Below are positions 17,340 to 26,147 of a DNA stretch of 64,000 nucleotides, in pieces (the stretch's first letter is position 1; each line of letters begins with the position of its first letter). The position numbers were made by a program, and so were the translations under genes. The stretch spans positions 86,823-150,822 of the forward strand of contig JANLOO010000023.1 in NCBI GenBank assembly GCA_031366605.1, in the 5' to 3' direction. The notes beneath the pieces are model-generated. The model saw nothing but the letters and a program-made list of their open reading frames with translations, searched no databases and was not told the DNA's origin. Source of the stretch: CALMEC01 sp031366605. GTDB taxonomy: Bacteria > Actinomycetota > Thermoleophilia > Miltoncostaeales > Miltoncostaeaceae.

Positions 17340-18728
17340 ATGGACCGCTGGCAGACGATCATCGAGCCGTTTCGCATCCACTCGGTGGAGCCGATTCGCA
17401 TGACCACGCCACAGCAGCGCGAGCGGTGTCTGGTCAAGGCCGGGTACAACCTCTTTGCGCTGCGGTCGCAGGACGTGATCATCGACCTGCTCACCGACTC
17501 GGGCACGGGTGCGATGTCCGCCGAGCAGTGGGCGGGTATTCAACGCGGCGATGAGAGTTACGCGGGGTCGCCGTCGTTCGAACGTTTCCGGGCGGCGGTG
17601 CACGAGCTCTTCCCGTTCACGCACATCATCCCGACCCACCAGGGGCGGGCCGCCGAGAAGATCCTGTTCAGCGTCATCGGCGGAGCCGGCAAGACGATTC
17701 CCAACAACACGCACTTCGATACGACGCGGGCCAACGTGGAGGCGACGGGCGCAATGGCCGTGGACCTCGTCATCCCGGAAGGGCTGGTGCCCTCGTCCGA
17801 CCACCCGTTCAAGGGCAACATGGACCTGGACGCGCTCGATCGGTTGGTCACGGAGCGCGGCGCGGTCAACGTGCCGTGTGTCGTCGTGACGATCACGAAC
17901 AACTCGGGCGGGGGACAGCCGGTCAGCATGGAGAACCTGCGCGGTGTGCGCGAGGTGTGCGATCGCCATGGGTTGCCGCTGTTCCTGGACGGATGCCGGT
18001 TTGCCGAGAACGCGTGGTTCATCAAACAGCGTGAGCCCGGGTATGCGGACATGGCGATCCCGGACATCGTTCGTCAGATGGCCGCCCTGGCGGACGGCAT
18101 GACGATGTCGGCCAAGAAGGATGGGCTTGCGAACATCGGCGGTTGGCTGGCCTGCAACGATGATGCACTCGCCGAGTCGGCTCGGACGCTGCTGATCCTG
18201 ACGGAAGGGTTCCCGACCTACGGAGGGCTTGCGGGCCGTGACCTGGAGGCCATCGCACAGGGCCTGCGCGAGGTCGTCGACGAGGAGTACCTGCGCTATC
18301 GCACGCGGTCCACGGCGTACCTCGGCGAGGCGATTGCGGCGGCCGGAGTGCCGGTCGTCACACCGATCGGCGGGCATGCCGTCTACATCGATGCCCGGGC
18401 GTTTCTGCCGCACATCCCGCCACTCGAATACCCGGGCCAGGCACTGGTGGTCGCCCTGTATCGCGCCGGCGGCATCCGCGGATGCGAGATCGGCACGGTC
18501 ATGTTCGGTCGTCGGCCCGACGGCACCGAGATCCCGGCGGCGATGGACTTGGTACGACTCGCTGTTCCTCGCAGGACCTACACACAAAGCCACGTCGACT
18601 ACGTCATCGAGGTGATGCGCCATGTGGCTGCGGGCAAGGACGCGCTGCGGGGACTGCGCATCGTCGCCGAGGCCCGGCAGCTGCGCCACTTCACCGCCCG
18701 GTTCGAAGAGAGCGGGACAGGCGGCTGA
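17340..18728 (+). CDS. tnaA: Tryptophanase
   Basis: Tryptophanase is a PLP beta-eliminating lyase that splits L-tryptophan into indole, pyruvate and ammonia. The 462 residues match the family end to end: EPFRIHSVEPI, DLLTDSGTGAMS, IPTHQGRAAEK, the PLP lysine in MSAKKDGLANIGG, EGFPTYGGLAGRD and the C-terminal RHFTARF. That terminal His and the GIRGCEIGT block favour tryptophanase over tyrosine phenol-lyase, which has RFFTARF. The ATG at 17340 is preferred; an ATG at 17322 would overlap the divergent MMPL gene. A tnaC-like leader is not seen. Confidence 0.88.
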   Translation: MDRWQTIIEPFRIHSVEPIRMTTPQQRERCLVKAGYNLFALRSQDVIIDLLTDSGTGAMSAEQWAGIQRGDESYAGSPSFERFRAAVHELFPFTHIIPTHQGRAAEKILFSVIGGAGKTIPNNTHFDTTRANVEATGAMAVDLVIPEGLVPSSDHPFKGNMDLDALDRLVTERGAVNVPCVVVTITNNSGGGQPVSMENLRGVREVCDRHGLPLFLDGCRFAENAWFIKQREPGYADMAIPDIVRQMAALADGMTMSAKKDGLANIGGWLACNDDALAESARTLLILTEGFPTYGGLAGRDLEAIAQGLREVVDEEYLRYRTRSTAYLGEAIAAAGVPVVTPIGGHAVYIDARAFLPHIPPLEYPGQALVVALYRAGGIRGCEIGTVMFGRRPDGTEIPAAMDLVRLAVPRRTYTQSHVDYVIEVMRHVAAGKDALRGLRIVAEARQLRHFTARFEESGTGG

Positions 18729-18735
18729 CGCCACG

Positions 18736-18741
18736 TACGAT
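18736..18741 (+). promoter_or_regulatory. -10 element TACGAT of the M20 gene, leaderless
   Basis: TACGAT ends 7 nt before the ATG at 18749. It lies just after the tryptophanase stop, so the dipeptidase can be transcribed on its own. Confidence 0.5.
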
Positions 18742-18748
18742 TGGGCGT

Positions 18749-20068
18749 ATGAACACTGATGAGATGGACCGGCTCTTCGCCCTGCTGCGGATTCCCAGCG
18801 TCGGGGCGTTGCCCGAACATGACGCCGACATGGCGGTCGCCGCCGAGATGATGGTCGGCGAGATCCGCCGGGCAGGTGGGATCGCGACGATCGAACGCAC
18901 CACGGGGCACCCCTTCGTCGTGGGCGAGGTACCGCCAAGCGACGGCCGCCCCAATCCGACCCGGGTGTTGATCTACGGGCACTACGACGTGCAGCCGGTC
19001 GGCGACCTGGGGCGTTGGGAGAGCCCGCCGTTCGAGCCGACGATTCGGGGTGAGCACCTGTATGCCCGCGGCGCCAGCGACGACAAGGGCAATGTATTCC
19101 AGGTGCTGGTCGGGGTGCAGCGGTTGGCGGCCGGAGGGCGTCTTCCCGTGCACGTCACGTTCCTGATCGACGGGGAAGAGGAGACGAGCGGGGAGTCCGT
19201 GATCGACTGGGTCAACGGACTCGACGATCCCCACGACATCGCAATCATCTGGGACGGGGGAATGGTCGCGCGGGATCAGCCGGCCGTCGAGACCGGCGTA
19301 CGAGGGCTCTGTTACCGCAAGGTCACCGTGACGACCGGCACGCTCGACGGCCACAGTGGGATCTACGGCGGGGCTGCGATGAACGCCGTCCACGTCCTGA
19401 CCCGCGTGCTCGCCGCGGTCCAACCGGTCGACGGCCGCCTGCCCGACGCGCTGTACGAGGGGGTCGGGCCGGTCTCGGCAGCCGAGCGCGAGGCCTGGAC
19501 GCGAATGCCCGCCGGTGCGCAAATGCTGGCCGAAGCCGGGCTCGTACCGGCCGACGCGCGGGCCGGGGCTGAGTTCGCCGAGCGGACGCTCGCCTCGCCG
19601 TCGGTGGACGTCCATGCGATCTGGAGTGGGGACGCCGATGCGGTCAAGACGGTGATCCCGACGGTGGCGAGCGCGATGGTCTCGATCCGGCTCGCTCCCG
19701 GGCAGGAGCCCGCGGTCGTGGGCGCGACATTCGAACGCCTGTTGCGTCAGGCCGCCCCCGAGGGGGCGACGGTTGCCGTCGAACACCGCGGCGATGCCGA
19801 TCCCGGGCTGATGGATCCCGATCACCCGGTCATGCAGACGGCGATGGCCGCGATCGCGGAGGCCACCGGGCAGCCTGTTCTGCCGGTGCGAAGCGGCGGC
19901 ACGCTGCCGATCTTCGCGTCCATGGTTCGCACGGGAATGCCCACGATCCTGACCGGGTTTGCGTTGCCGGACGACGCGATCCATTCGCCCAACGAGCGCA
20001 TGTTGGTCGCCAACCTGGGGACGGGTGTCCGTGCGGCGATGGCGATGCTGGAGGCCTTTGGGCGGTAG
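18749..20068 (+). CDS. M20-family metallodipeptidase
   Basis: This is a zinc-dependent aminoacyl dipeptidase or deacylase of the M20 family, 439 residues. Metal and catalytic motifs are ordered as expected: YGHYDVQPVG (His, catalytic Asp), ASDDKGN, DGEEETSGES (catalytic and metal Glu), a dimerisation domain in the middle (LDGHSGIYGGAAMNAVHVL), and a final metal His in DDAIHSPNERM. It resembles the CNDP-like branch that acts on dipeptides. The start is set by the leaderless -10 at 18736. Its nearness to tryptophanase may reflect amino-acid scavenging, which is an inference. Confidence 0.88.
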   Translation: MNTDEMDRLFALLRIPSVGALPEHDADMAVAAEMMVGEIRRAGGIATIERTTGHPFVVGEVPPSDGRPNPTRVLIYGHYDVQPVGDLGRWESPPFEPTIRGEHLYARGASDDKGNVFQVLVGVQRLAAGGRLPVHVTFLIDGEEETSGESVIDWVNGLDDPHDIAIIWDGGMVARDQPAVETGVRGLCYRKVTVTTGTLDGHSGIYGGAAMNAVHVLTRVLAAVQPVDGRLPDALYEGVGPVSAAEREAWTRMPAGAQMLAEAGLVPADARAGAEFAERTLASPSVDVHAIWSGDADAVKTVIPTVASAMVSIRLAPGQEPAVVGATFERLLRQAAPEGATVAVEHRGDADPGLMDPDHPVMQTAMAAIAEATGQPVLPVRSGGTLPIFASMVRTGMPTILTGFALPDDAIHSPNERMLVANLGTGVRAAMAMLEAFGR

Positions 20069-20110
20069 GCTCGTCGTTGTTGAATCGAGGACAACGAGGA
20101 GGCTGACGTA

Positions 20111-21427
20111 GTGCCAGAACAGCTCTGGGGCGGCGAGACCAAGAAGGCCGTCGCGAACTTCCAGATCTCCGGTGAGCCGGTACCGGCGGAGATCGTGCAG
20201 TGGCTGGGTCGCATCAAGGGGGCCGCGGCCCGTGTCAACGCCGAGCTCGGCTTGCTCGACAAGCGTCGGGCCGGGCGTATCGCCAAGGCCGCTGACGCGG
20301 TCGCGAACGGCAAGCACGACGGGCAGTTTCCGGTGGACGTGTTCCAGACCGGGTCCGGGACGTCGACCAACATGAACGCCAACGAGGTCATCGCCAACCT
20401 CGCCGGTGACGTCCACCCCAACGACCACGTCAACATGGGACAGAGTTCCAACGACGTGTTCCCGTCGGCGGTGCACCTGGCGGCGCTCGAAGCTGCGGCC
20501 AAGCGGCTGCTGCCGGCGCTGGATCACCTGGCGACGGCACTCGAGGTCAAGGCCGTGGCGTTCAAGGACATCGTCAAGACCGGCCGTACGCACCTGATGG
20601 ACGCGGTTCCCGTGACGCTGGGGCAGGAGTTCGCCGGTTTCGCGGCGCAAGTGCGCCAGGGGCACGCCCGGGTGACGGACGCGCTTCCTCGGCTCGGTCA
20701 GATCCCGCTCGGCGGCACCGCGACGGGCACGGGCCTCAACACGCACCCGCAGTTCGCGGCGAAGGTGCGGCGCGTGTTGGCCAAGGAGACCGGTCTCAAG
20801 ATCGCGGCGCCGGCCGATCCGTTCGAGGCGCAGGGCAACCGCGACGGCCTGGTCGAGGCATCGGGTGCGCTCAAGGTCGTGGCGGTCTCGCTCATGAAGA
20901 TCGCGAACGATCTGCGCTGGATGGGTTCGGGCCCGCGTGCCGGCCTGGCCGAGATCTTCCTGCCCGAGTTGCAGAAGGGCTCGTCGATCATGCCGGGCAA
21001 GGTCAACCCGGTCATCCCGGAGGTCATCACGCAGGTGGCCGCCCAGGTCATCGGCAACGACGCAGCCATCACGATCGGCGGCATGAGCGGCAACTTCGAG
21101 CTTAACGTGATGATCCCGATGATGGGCCGCAACCTACTGCAGTCGATCAACCTGCTGACGACGTCGACGACGGCGCTCGCCGACAAGTGCATCGATGGCC
21201 TCGAAGCCAACCTGGCCGGCTGTGAGCGCCACGCCGAGTCGAACCTGCAGGTCGCCACGGCGCTCAACCCGGTGATCGGCTACGACAAGGCGGCGGTCAT
21301 CGTCAAGGAGGCCACCGCAACCGGCCGCCCGGTGCGCGAGATCGCCCGCGAGCACGGCATCGATGACGCGGTCCTGACCAAGGCCCTCGACCTGCGCAAG
21401 ATCGCCCGGGGAAACAAGACCCGGTAG
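20111..21427 (+). CDS. fumC: Fumarate hydratase, class II
   Basis: FumC interconverts fumarate and malate in the TCA cycle and needs no iron-sulfur cluster. The 438-residue protein has the superfamily signature GSSIMPGKVNP, the substrate-binding TGSGTSTNMNANEV and TGRTHLMDAVPV blocks, and the GNFELNVM region. A GAGGAG ribosome site precedes the GTG start, and a -10-like TAGGCT overlaps the upstream stop codon. A GC hairpin follows. Confidence 0.95.
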   Translation: MPEQLWGGETKKAVANFQISGEPVPAEIVQWLGRIKGAAARVNAELGLLDKRRAGRIAKAADAVANGKHDGQFPVDVFQTGSGTSTNMNANEVIANLAGDVHPNDHVNMGQSSNDVFPSAVHLAALEAAAKRLLPALDHLATALEVKAVAFKDIVKTGRTHLMDAVPVTLGQEFAGFAAQVRQGHARVTDALPRLGQIPLGGTATGTGLNTHPQFAAKVRRVLAKETGLKIAAPADPFEAQGNRDGLVEASGALKVVAVSLMKIANDLRWMGSGPRAGLAEIFLPELQKGSSIMPGKVNPVIPEVITQVAAQVIGNDAAITIGGMSGNFELNVMIPMMGRNLLQSINLLTTSTTALADKCIDGLEANLAGCERHAESNLQVATALNPVIGYDKAAVIVKEATATGRPVREIAREHGIDDAVLTKALDLRKIARGNKTR

Positions 21428-21432
21428 TCATC

Positions 21433-21468
21433 GTGGGGGTGGCGAGCGTCTCCTCGCCACCCCCCCAC
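21433..21468 (+). terminator. Hairpin terminator after fumC
   Basis: GTGGGGGTGGCGAG pairs with a downstream CTCGCCACCCCC arm (two extra Cs) across a 6-nt loop, starting 6 nt after the fumC stop. Confidence 0.65.
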
Positions 21469-21765
21469 GCCATCGGTCCCGGACCGGTGAGCGGCATTGG
21501 GGGAGGGCCGTCACTGAGGCAACCCCCTGAGTGAACGCATGCAAACGTTTCGTATGTTCGTTTGAGGATGTCAAGGGCCCAACGAGTCGTCACCACCAAC
21601 GCCGATGTCGGCAGCACCACGCGCGTCGTTCGCGCTTGAATCGTGGTTCGCGGTCCCGTGGCTGACAGTATGGGGGCCGATGGCGTCGACTCCGCAGATG
21701 CGCTTGGCCTCCGATGCCCTGAGCAGCGCGCTCAGGCCAGGGGCGCGGAGAGGTCGAGGCGTCTG
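21469..21765. other. Boundary region before the foreign-looking block
   Basis: About 300 bp without a supported gene. A TATGTT hexamer near 21553 precedes a 23-codon open frame (21568-21639, beginning MSRAQRVVTTNADVG) that may be the stump of a lost gene. Codon style changes across this stretch, so it probably contains the left edge of the inserted block. No tRNA, direct repeat or transposase is seen. Confidence 0.4.
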
Positions 21766-23019
21766 ATGAAGCCGCCGTCCTTCTCGCTCGGCTACCCGCC
21801 TTCGCCCGCTGGTCGCAGCGCCGTCGAGCGCGTGCGGGGGTTCCTGGCCGACGTGGCCGTGCCGATGGTCGCGGAACTGGAGCGCACGCGCCCCGACACG
21901 GCCTTCGCCCTCGAGCCCGACGGCCGCCTCGCCGACGACGTTCGTGCGCTCAAGCGTCGGATGCAGCAGGCGTCCGCAGAGGCCGGTCTGTACTGCGCCC
22001 ACCTCCCCGAGGCTGAAGGCGGCCTCGGGCTGAGTCTCGTGGACTGCTTCTACGTGCAGGAGGAGGTCTACTGCCACGGCTTGCGGGGCGCGCAATGGAT
22101 GCTCGCCTGGACGGACGGCCCCAGCCCGCTCGTCGCCCACTGGAGCGGCGAGTCGCGGGACCGCTACCTGGACGACTTCCTCGCCGGACGCATTGACGCG
22201 GCCTTTGCCCTCACTGAGCCCCGCGCCGGCTCTGACGCGCTCGCGCTCCAGACATCGGCGCGGCGCGATGGCGAGGGCTGGGTCGTGACGGGTGTCAAGC
22301 ACCTGATCACGGGGGCGCCCTTCGCCGAGCTCGCGCAGGTGCTCGCCCGGGTGGAGGGCGCGGGTCGCAGGGAGCTCATCGCCTTTCTGGTCCCGCTCGA
22401 CGCTCCCGGGGTCGAACGCGGTCCGGTGCAGCAGACGCTGATGGCCGACGGCCAGACCGGTATCCTGCGCTTTCGTGACGTGCGCCTGCCCGCCGGCGCA
22501 ATGGTCGGGAGGGAGGGGGAGGGCCTTCCTCTTGCCCTCCTGTGGATCAACTGGGCCCGCACCCGTCGCGGCGGGATGTGCAGCGGGCTGGCCTGGCACT
22601 GCCTCGAGCGCTCGGTCCGCTACGCGCATGCGCGTCACGCCTTCGGAGTTCCGATCGAGGGACTCGGCCCGGTCGCCGCGATGCTGAGCGACATGTACAT
22701 GGACTGGCAGGCGATGCGGGCGCTCTCGCTCGAGCTCCTCGCGCGCCTGGACGAGGCGGGGCTCTTCCGCGCCAAGGTCACGCCCGCCATGCGGCGCGAC
22801 GTGTCGGCGCTCAAGACGTGGAACGACGAGGCGCTCCTGCGGGTCGCCGACCGAGCCATCCAGGTTCACGGAGGGCGGGGCCTGCTCACCGAGACCGGCA
22901 TCGAGCGCATCTACCGGGTCGCGCGGAATCTGCGCATCCCGGCGGGGACAGGCGAGATCCAGCGGGCGACCATCGCCGAGAGTCTGACCGCGGAAGAGCC
23001 CGGCACGCTCAGACCGTGA
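21766..23019 (+). CDS. Acyl-CoA dehydrogenase family protein
   Basis: The protein is an FAD-dependent acyl-CoA dehydrogenase-like enzyme of 417 residues. Visible features are CAHLPEAEGGLGLS (N-terminal helical domain), the FAD-contact segment AFALTEPRAGSDA, VTGVKHLITGA, an RxGMCSGLA C-domain helix, and HGGRGLLTETGIERIYR with the position of the catalytic glutamate retained, then GTGEIQRATIAESL. The ATG at 21766 is preferred; the frame extends 41 codons upstream. Substrate unknown. Its 3' end overlaps the convergent mutase-like gene by 11 bp. Confidence 0.85.
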   Translation: MKPPSFSLGYPPSPAGRSAVERVRGFLADVAVPMVAELERTRPDTAFALEPDGRLADDVRALKRRMQQASAEAGLYCAHLPEAEGGLGLSLVDCFYVQEEVYCHGLRGAQWMLAWTDGPSPLVAHWSGESRDRYLDDFLAGRIDAAFALTEPRAGSDALALQTSARRDGEGWVVTGVKHLITGAPFAELAQVLARVEGAGRRELIAFLVPLDAPGVERGPVQQTLMADGQTGILRFRDVRLPAGAMVGREGEGLPLALLWINWARTRRGGMCSGLAWHCLERSVRYAHARHAFGVPIEGLGPVAAMLSDMYMDWQAMRALSLELLARLDEAGLFRAKVTPAMRRDVSALKTWNDEALLRVADRAIQVHGGRGLLTETGIERIYRVARNLRIPAGTGEIQRATIAESLTAEEPGTLRP

Positions 23020-24298
23020 GCGGCTCCACCTCGAGCGGCACTCCGCTCGCCCCCGGCGTGGGGGTGGGACGCGAACCCAGGAACAGCGGGCGGTCGGCGG
23101 CGTTCAAGAGCACCGGCATGACGTCGCCGCCCGTGAGCCGCCCGAGTATGCCGTCGGCGCAATCGATCTCACCGAAGCGGGCCACCCGATCCGCCCGAAC
23201 CCCCGGCCCCGCCACCACGAACGGCACTGGATCGCCGGAGTGGATGACCTCGGGTGAGGTGGGCGTGGCGTGGTCCCCCGTCACGCAGATCACGCTGTCG
23301 GGGAATCTCCCCGTGAGGTTCGCGAGGGGGCCGTCGATGGCCTCGATGGTCCGGAGCTTGATGTTCGGGTCCTTGGTGTGTCCGGCCTCGTCGGTGGCCT
23401 TCAGATGGCAGAAGACGAAGGTCGCGCCCCCGTCGAGCAGCCCTCGCGCCAGCTCCAGCCGCCGTGTGAGGTCGCCGGCCGGGTCCGCCTCCTCCGCGCA
23501 GTGCACGAAGCTCAGACCGAGGAGGTGGGCAAGGCCCGCCAGGAAGGGTGACGCGCCGATGATCGCACCCTCCAGGCCATGCCGGGCGCGAAAGCTCGGC
23601 GCCTCCCGCAGGCGTCCCCACCACTTGAGCGTGACGACAGCGAGGGGTGCGGCGCCTCGCGCCGCGCGGGCGCGGTTGAGCGGATGGCGCGCGAGCGCTC
23701 GGACCGCCCGCCGGCTCCACAGCTCGGCCGCACGGGCCGTGGCGTCTGCCTCCGCCACGACGGGCCGGGGGCGCAGCACGGGGTAGCGCTCGCGAAAGAA
23801 CGGGTCCGTGTCGGTAACCCCGTCGTGCGCCCCGCCCGCGACCCTCAGCAGGCCCTCGCCGATCCCCAGCGGGCTCACGTCGAGGGTGAGCCCCCCGATG
23901 CCCACCCGGCCGAGGCCTTCGAGGAGGAAGCGGGCCTCCTCGGCATCGGCCGTCGTCGCTCGACCCGTGACCCACAGTGCCTCGTCACGTCGATCGGCCG
24001 GTCGCAGCGCGGCATGAGCCACGACCTCGCAGGGGTCGACGTCCAGCCCATGACCGAGCGCCTCGAGTACGGCGCGGCCCGGGAACTCGTGCGGGTGGTA
24101 GCCGAGGATCGACCAGTGCGCCACCTCGCTCGACGGTGCGCGCCCCGGGCCGAGCGGCGCCAGAAGACCACACGATCCCATGGCGGCCAGCTCGTCGAGG
24201 TTCGGCGTCCACGCGGCCTCGTTGGCGGTGCGCCCGCCGAGCGCGGCGCAGGCGCGGTCGCCGAGGCCGTCAAGGAGCAGGATGAGAAGCGAGTGCAC
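23009..24298 (-). CDS. Archaeal-type (ApgM-like) phosphoglycerate mutase homolog
   Basis: This is an alkaline-phosphatase-superfamily enzyme of 429 residues, closest to the archaeal-type cofactor-independent phosphoglycerate mutase. Metal and nucleophile motifs are present: LLLDGLGDR at the N-terminus, a Ser in APSSEVAHWS for the phospho-enzyme, HLKATDEAGHTKD, and TGDHATPTSPEVIHSGDP. In phosphinothricin pathways a homolog, PhpH, works next to a nucleotidyltransferase, so a role on a phosphonate-like substrate is possible. Its ATG overlaps the upstream nucleotidyltransferase gene by 29 bp, which indicates an operon. Confidence 0.8.
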   Translation of the reverse strand: MHSLLILLLDGLGDRACAALGGRTANEAAWTPNLDELAAMGSCGLLAPLGPGRAPSSEVAHWSILGYHPHEFPGRAVLEALGHGLDVDPCEVVAHAALRPADRRDEALWVTGRATTADAEEARFLLEGLGRVGIGGLTLDVSPLGIGEGLLRVAGGAHDGVTDTDPFFRERYPVLRPRPVVAEADATARAAELWSRRAVRALARHPLNRARAARGAAPLAVVTLKWWGRLREAPSFRARHGLEGAIIGASPFLAGLAHLLGLSFVHCAEEADPAGDLTRRLELARGLLDGGATFVFCHLKATDEAGHTKDPNIKLRTIEAIDGPLANLTGRFPDSVICVTGDHATPTSPEVIHSGDPVPFVVAGPGVRADRVARFGEIDCADGILGRLTGGDVMPVLLNAADRPLFLGSRPTPTPGASGVPLEVEPLTV

Positions 24299-24815
24299 GC
24301 GCGGAGGGGAGGGAATCGAGGATCGCGACGACGGCCGGCGGCACCAGGGCCTTCCAGTCGCCGCCCGAGTTCATGGTCGCCCGCACCTGCTCGCCGGAGA
24401 CGTCCTTGCCGGCAGCCGCCTCGAGCACCACCGTCCGGTAGCCGCTGCCCCGCAGCCGCTCGAGCTTGGCGGCGCCCCACGGCGAGAACACGCGCAGGAA
24501 GTGCACCGTCCCGACCGGGACGTAGTCGGGCCAAAGCTCGGGCTCGGTGATGGGGAACGGGATCACCTCGACGGGCCTGACCCCGGCGGCCTGCGCGGCC
24601 GCCCTGACCATCAGGAGGCGCTCGGTGTAGGTGTAGGGGTTGGCTGCGGGGAGGTGCCGGTTGGCGTCCTCCGGCGTCGGCCGCATGTGGAGTCGATCAG
24701 GGTTGGTGATCCCGACCAGGAGCCGGTCGCAGCGCGCCGCCGCGCCGGTCAGATAGGCGAGGTGGCCGTTGTGGAAGGGCTGAAAACGGCCGTGAATCAT
24801 CCCCCAGGCGACCAT
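24270..24815 (-). CDS. Archaeal-type NMN adenylyltransferase-like nucleotidyltransferase
   Basis: The 181-residue protein carries the nucleotidyltransferase motif GRFQPFHNGH near the N-terminus and the second motif VSGEQVRATM near the C-terminus. These are typical of the archaeal-type NMNAT (NadM-like) family, which makes NAD from NMN and ATP. Bacteria usually use NadD instead. The close homolog PhpF in phosphinothricin synthesis is instead a cytidylyltransferase for phosphonoformate. The overlap with the ApgM-like gene suggests the two act together. Which nucleotide it uses cannot be told from sequence alone. Confidence 0.8.
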   Translation of the reverse strand: MVAWGMIHGRFQPFHNGHLAYLTGAAARCDRLLVGITNPDRLHMRPTPEDANRHLPAANPYTYTERLLMVRAAAQAAGVRPVEVIPFPITEPELWPDYVPVGTVHFLRVFSPWGAAKLERLRGSGYRTVVLEAAAGKDVSGEQVRATMNSGGDWKALVPPAVVAILDSLPSARALASHPAP

Positions 24816-24873
24816 GCCCTCCTCGACCTCTCGGACGCCCGGGCCCTCCGTCAGCGGATCTCAGCCTCTCCTG

Positions 24874-25008
24874 TCACGACGCCTCCTCGGCGGTGAGGAA
24901 CTTCCCCGCGTCGATGCCGTGCTCGGCTATCAGGCGCTCGAACGTCTCGCGGACCTCGTCAGAATACACAAGCTTCGCGTTCAGCCGCACCGCCCGGGAA
25001 GCCATCAT
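24874..25008 (-). CDS. Small 44-residue protein or gene remnant
   Basis: A 44-codon frame starts at ATGATG and ends 58 nt before the nucleotidyltransferase start. The peptide (NAKLVYSDEVRETFERL then AEHGIDAGKFLTAEEAS) looks protein-like and helical, with no known family. It could be a complete small protein or the C-terminal end of a longer gene cut at the block boundary, since the frame stays open upstream. No ribosome site stands out. Confidence 0.4.
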   Translation of the reverse strand: MMASRAVRLNAKLVYSDEVRETFERLIAEHGIDAGKFLTAEEAS

Positions 25009-25054
25009 TGACGTGTCGATGGAATCGGTCGGCGACGCATTCGACTGTGAGCAG

Positions 25055-25861
25055 CTATTCCTGTGGAGTCGGCGAGAAGAGTTCGATGCGACGTAGCCAT
25101 CCGTCGCTGTTGTCGGCTACCTGCAAGGCACCGCCCCGAGACATCTCTCAACCGGACTGGGGGCAGACCCATCCCCTGGGCTATCCGCACGGTCGGCTCT
25201 TGGTCACCGCTTGTGGATGCTGGGAAGCTCACGGAGCGATCGCGACACTATCTGTTGATGAGGAGATGATCGTCTCAGCTCAGTCGACCCATCAATCGGG
25301 ATTCTGACGAGTTCGCTGATGCCTTCACCGATACGAAGCGCGATCAGTTCGGCCGGATCACTCCATGCGACGAGCGTGTAGTCGAGACCTTGCACTTTGC
25401 CTATTCGCCTTTTCGGAGGCTCCACGGGACCTACCGCGAAGCCAGCTTCGTTGCCGTCGGGCACGAAGTATTCGACGGCGACTTGGCGGCCACCATTTGG
25501 TTCGTGGGCGGCGACCGAGTTCTCGGTCCCGTCGCCGGTTATGGCAGCGACCTTTCGGGGTGGGCGAGGTCGTTCATGGAGGCCTCGAATTCGACCTGGC
25601 TTGTCTGACCGGGCGCTCCCCACGTAGACCCGCTGGTTGAACAGCAGCCGCGTCCCGTCGCGTGAGAGGGTGGGCTTAGATCCCGCTACGAGTTCGCTGA
25701 CTGTCCCGGTTGCCACCTCGATACGCCAGCAGTGATCCGGGTTGGTCACCTGTCCAGATCTGGCACAGGCCGCCTCCGCGGACCGTTGCCCCCTCGAGGT
25801 CGCTGTAGCGCCACACGGGTGTGTCGGGTTCGTCGGCGCGGTAGAGGTCGCAGCGCTGGGG
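25055..25861 (-). pseudogene. WD40/TolB-like beta-propeller gene remnant, frameshifted
   Basis: Several frames together read as a propeller protein. CDLYRADEPDTPVWRYSDLEG lies near the upstream end, then PTLSRDGTRLLFNQRVYVG, then VPDGNEAGFAVGPVEPP and DYTLVAWSDPAELIALRIG, and finally NSDGWLRRIELFSPTPQE, which ends at a TAG at 25055-25057. At least three frame changes separate these pieces, including one near 25575 and one after 25210. No start codon is found because the upstream end abuts a methyltransferase fragment. This is decay or poor-quality sequence, not a working gene. Confidence 0.6.
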
Positions 25862-26145
25862 TTACCGGCGAAAGCGCGCCCGCGCCAGTTCGAGCATTGG
25901 CTCCGAGAAAATCGAGGCCGACGGCCGTCGCCTCGGGAGACCGCTCGAGCGCGATGGCCATGAGCCTGCCGTTTCGGCACCCGAGGCGAGCACGCTTCTC
26001 GCGTCGGAGGTGATCAGCTCACGAAGGACGTCCTCGTGCGCGCCCGCGACGGCGGGAGCGTTGGGCATGGTCTCGGCGAGAGGGCGGTTGACGTGCCCCG
26101 CGTCCTGCCACTCGGAGCCCGGAACCTCGGGACGTTCCCGCCGAT
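25862..26145 (-). pseudogene. Class I methyltransferase N-terminal remnant, frameshifted
   Basis: The pieces EWQDAGHVNRPLAETMPNAP and HEDVLRELITSDARSVL are in one frame; LGCRNGRLMAIALERSPEAT and AVGLDF are in the next; SEPMLELARARF is in the third. Put together they form the glycine-rich motif I (LGCxNGxL) and acidic loop of an SAM-dependent methyltransferase. Two single-base shifts split it, and it ends where propeller-like sequence begins. It directly follows the panB stop. The product is not expected to be functional. Confidence 0.6.
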
Positions 26146-26147
26146 CG

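Noticed and set aside
17340..18728. Tyrosine phenol-lyase instead of tryptophanase
   Set aside because: The C-terminal RHFTARF and the GIRGCEIGT block match tryptophanase, whereas phenol-lyase has RFFTARF there.
21428..26147. A complete genomic island or prophage
   Set aside because: No integrase, transposase, tRNA or flanking direct repeats are seen; only composition and gene type suggest transfer.
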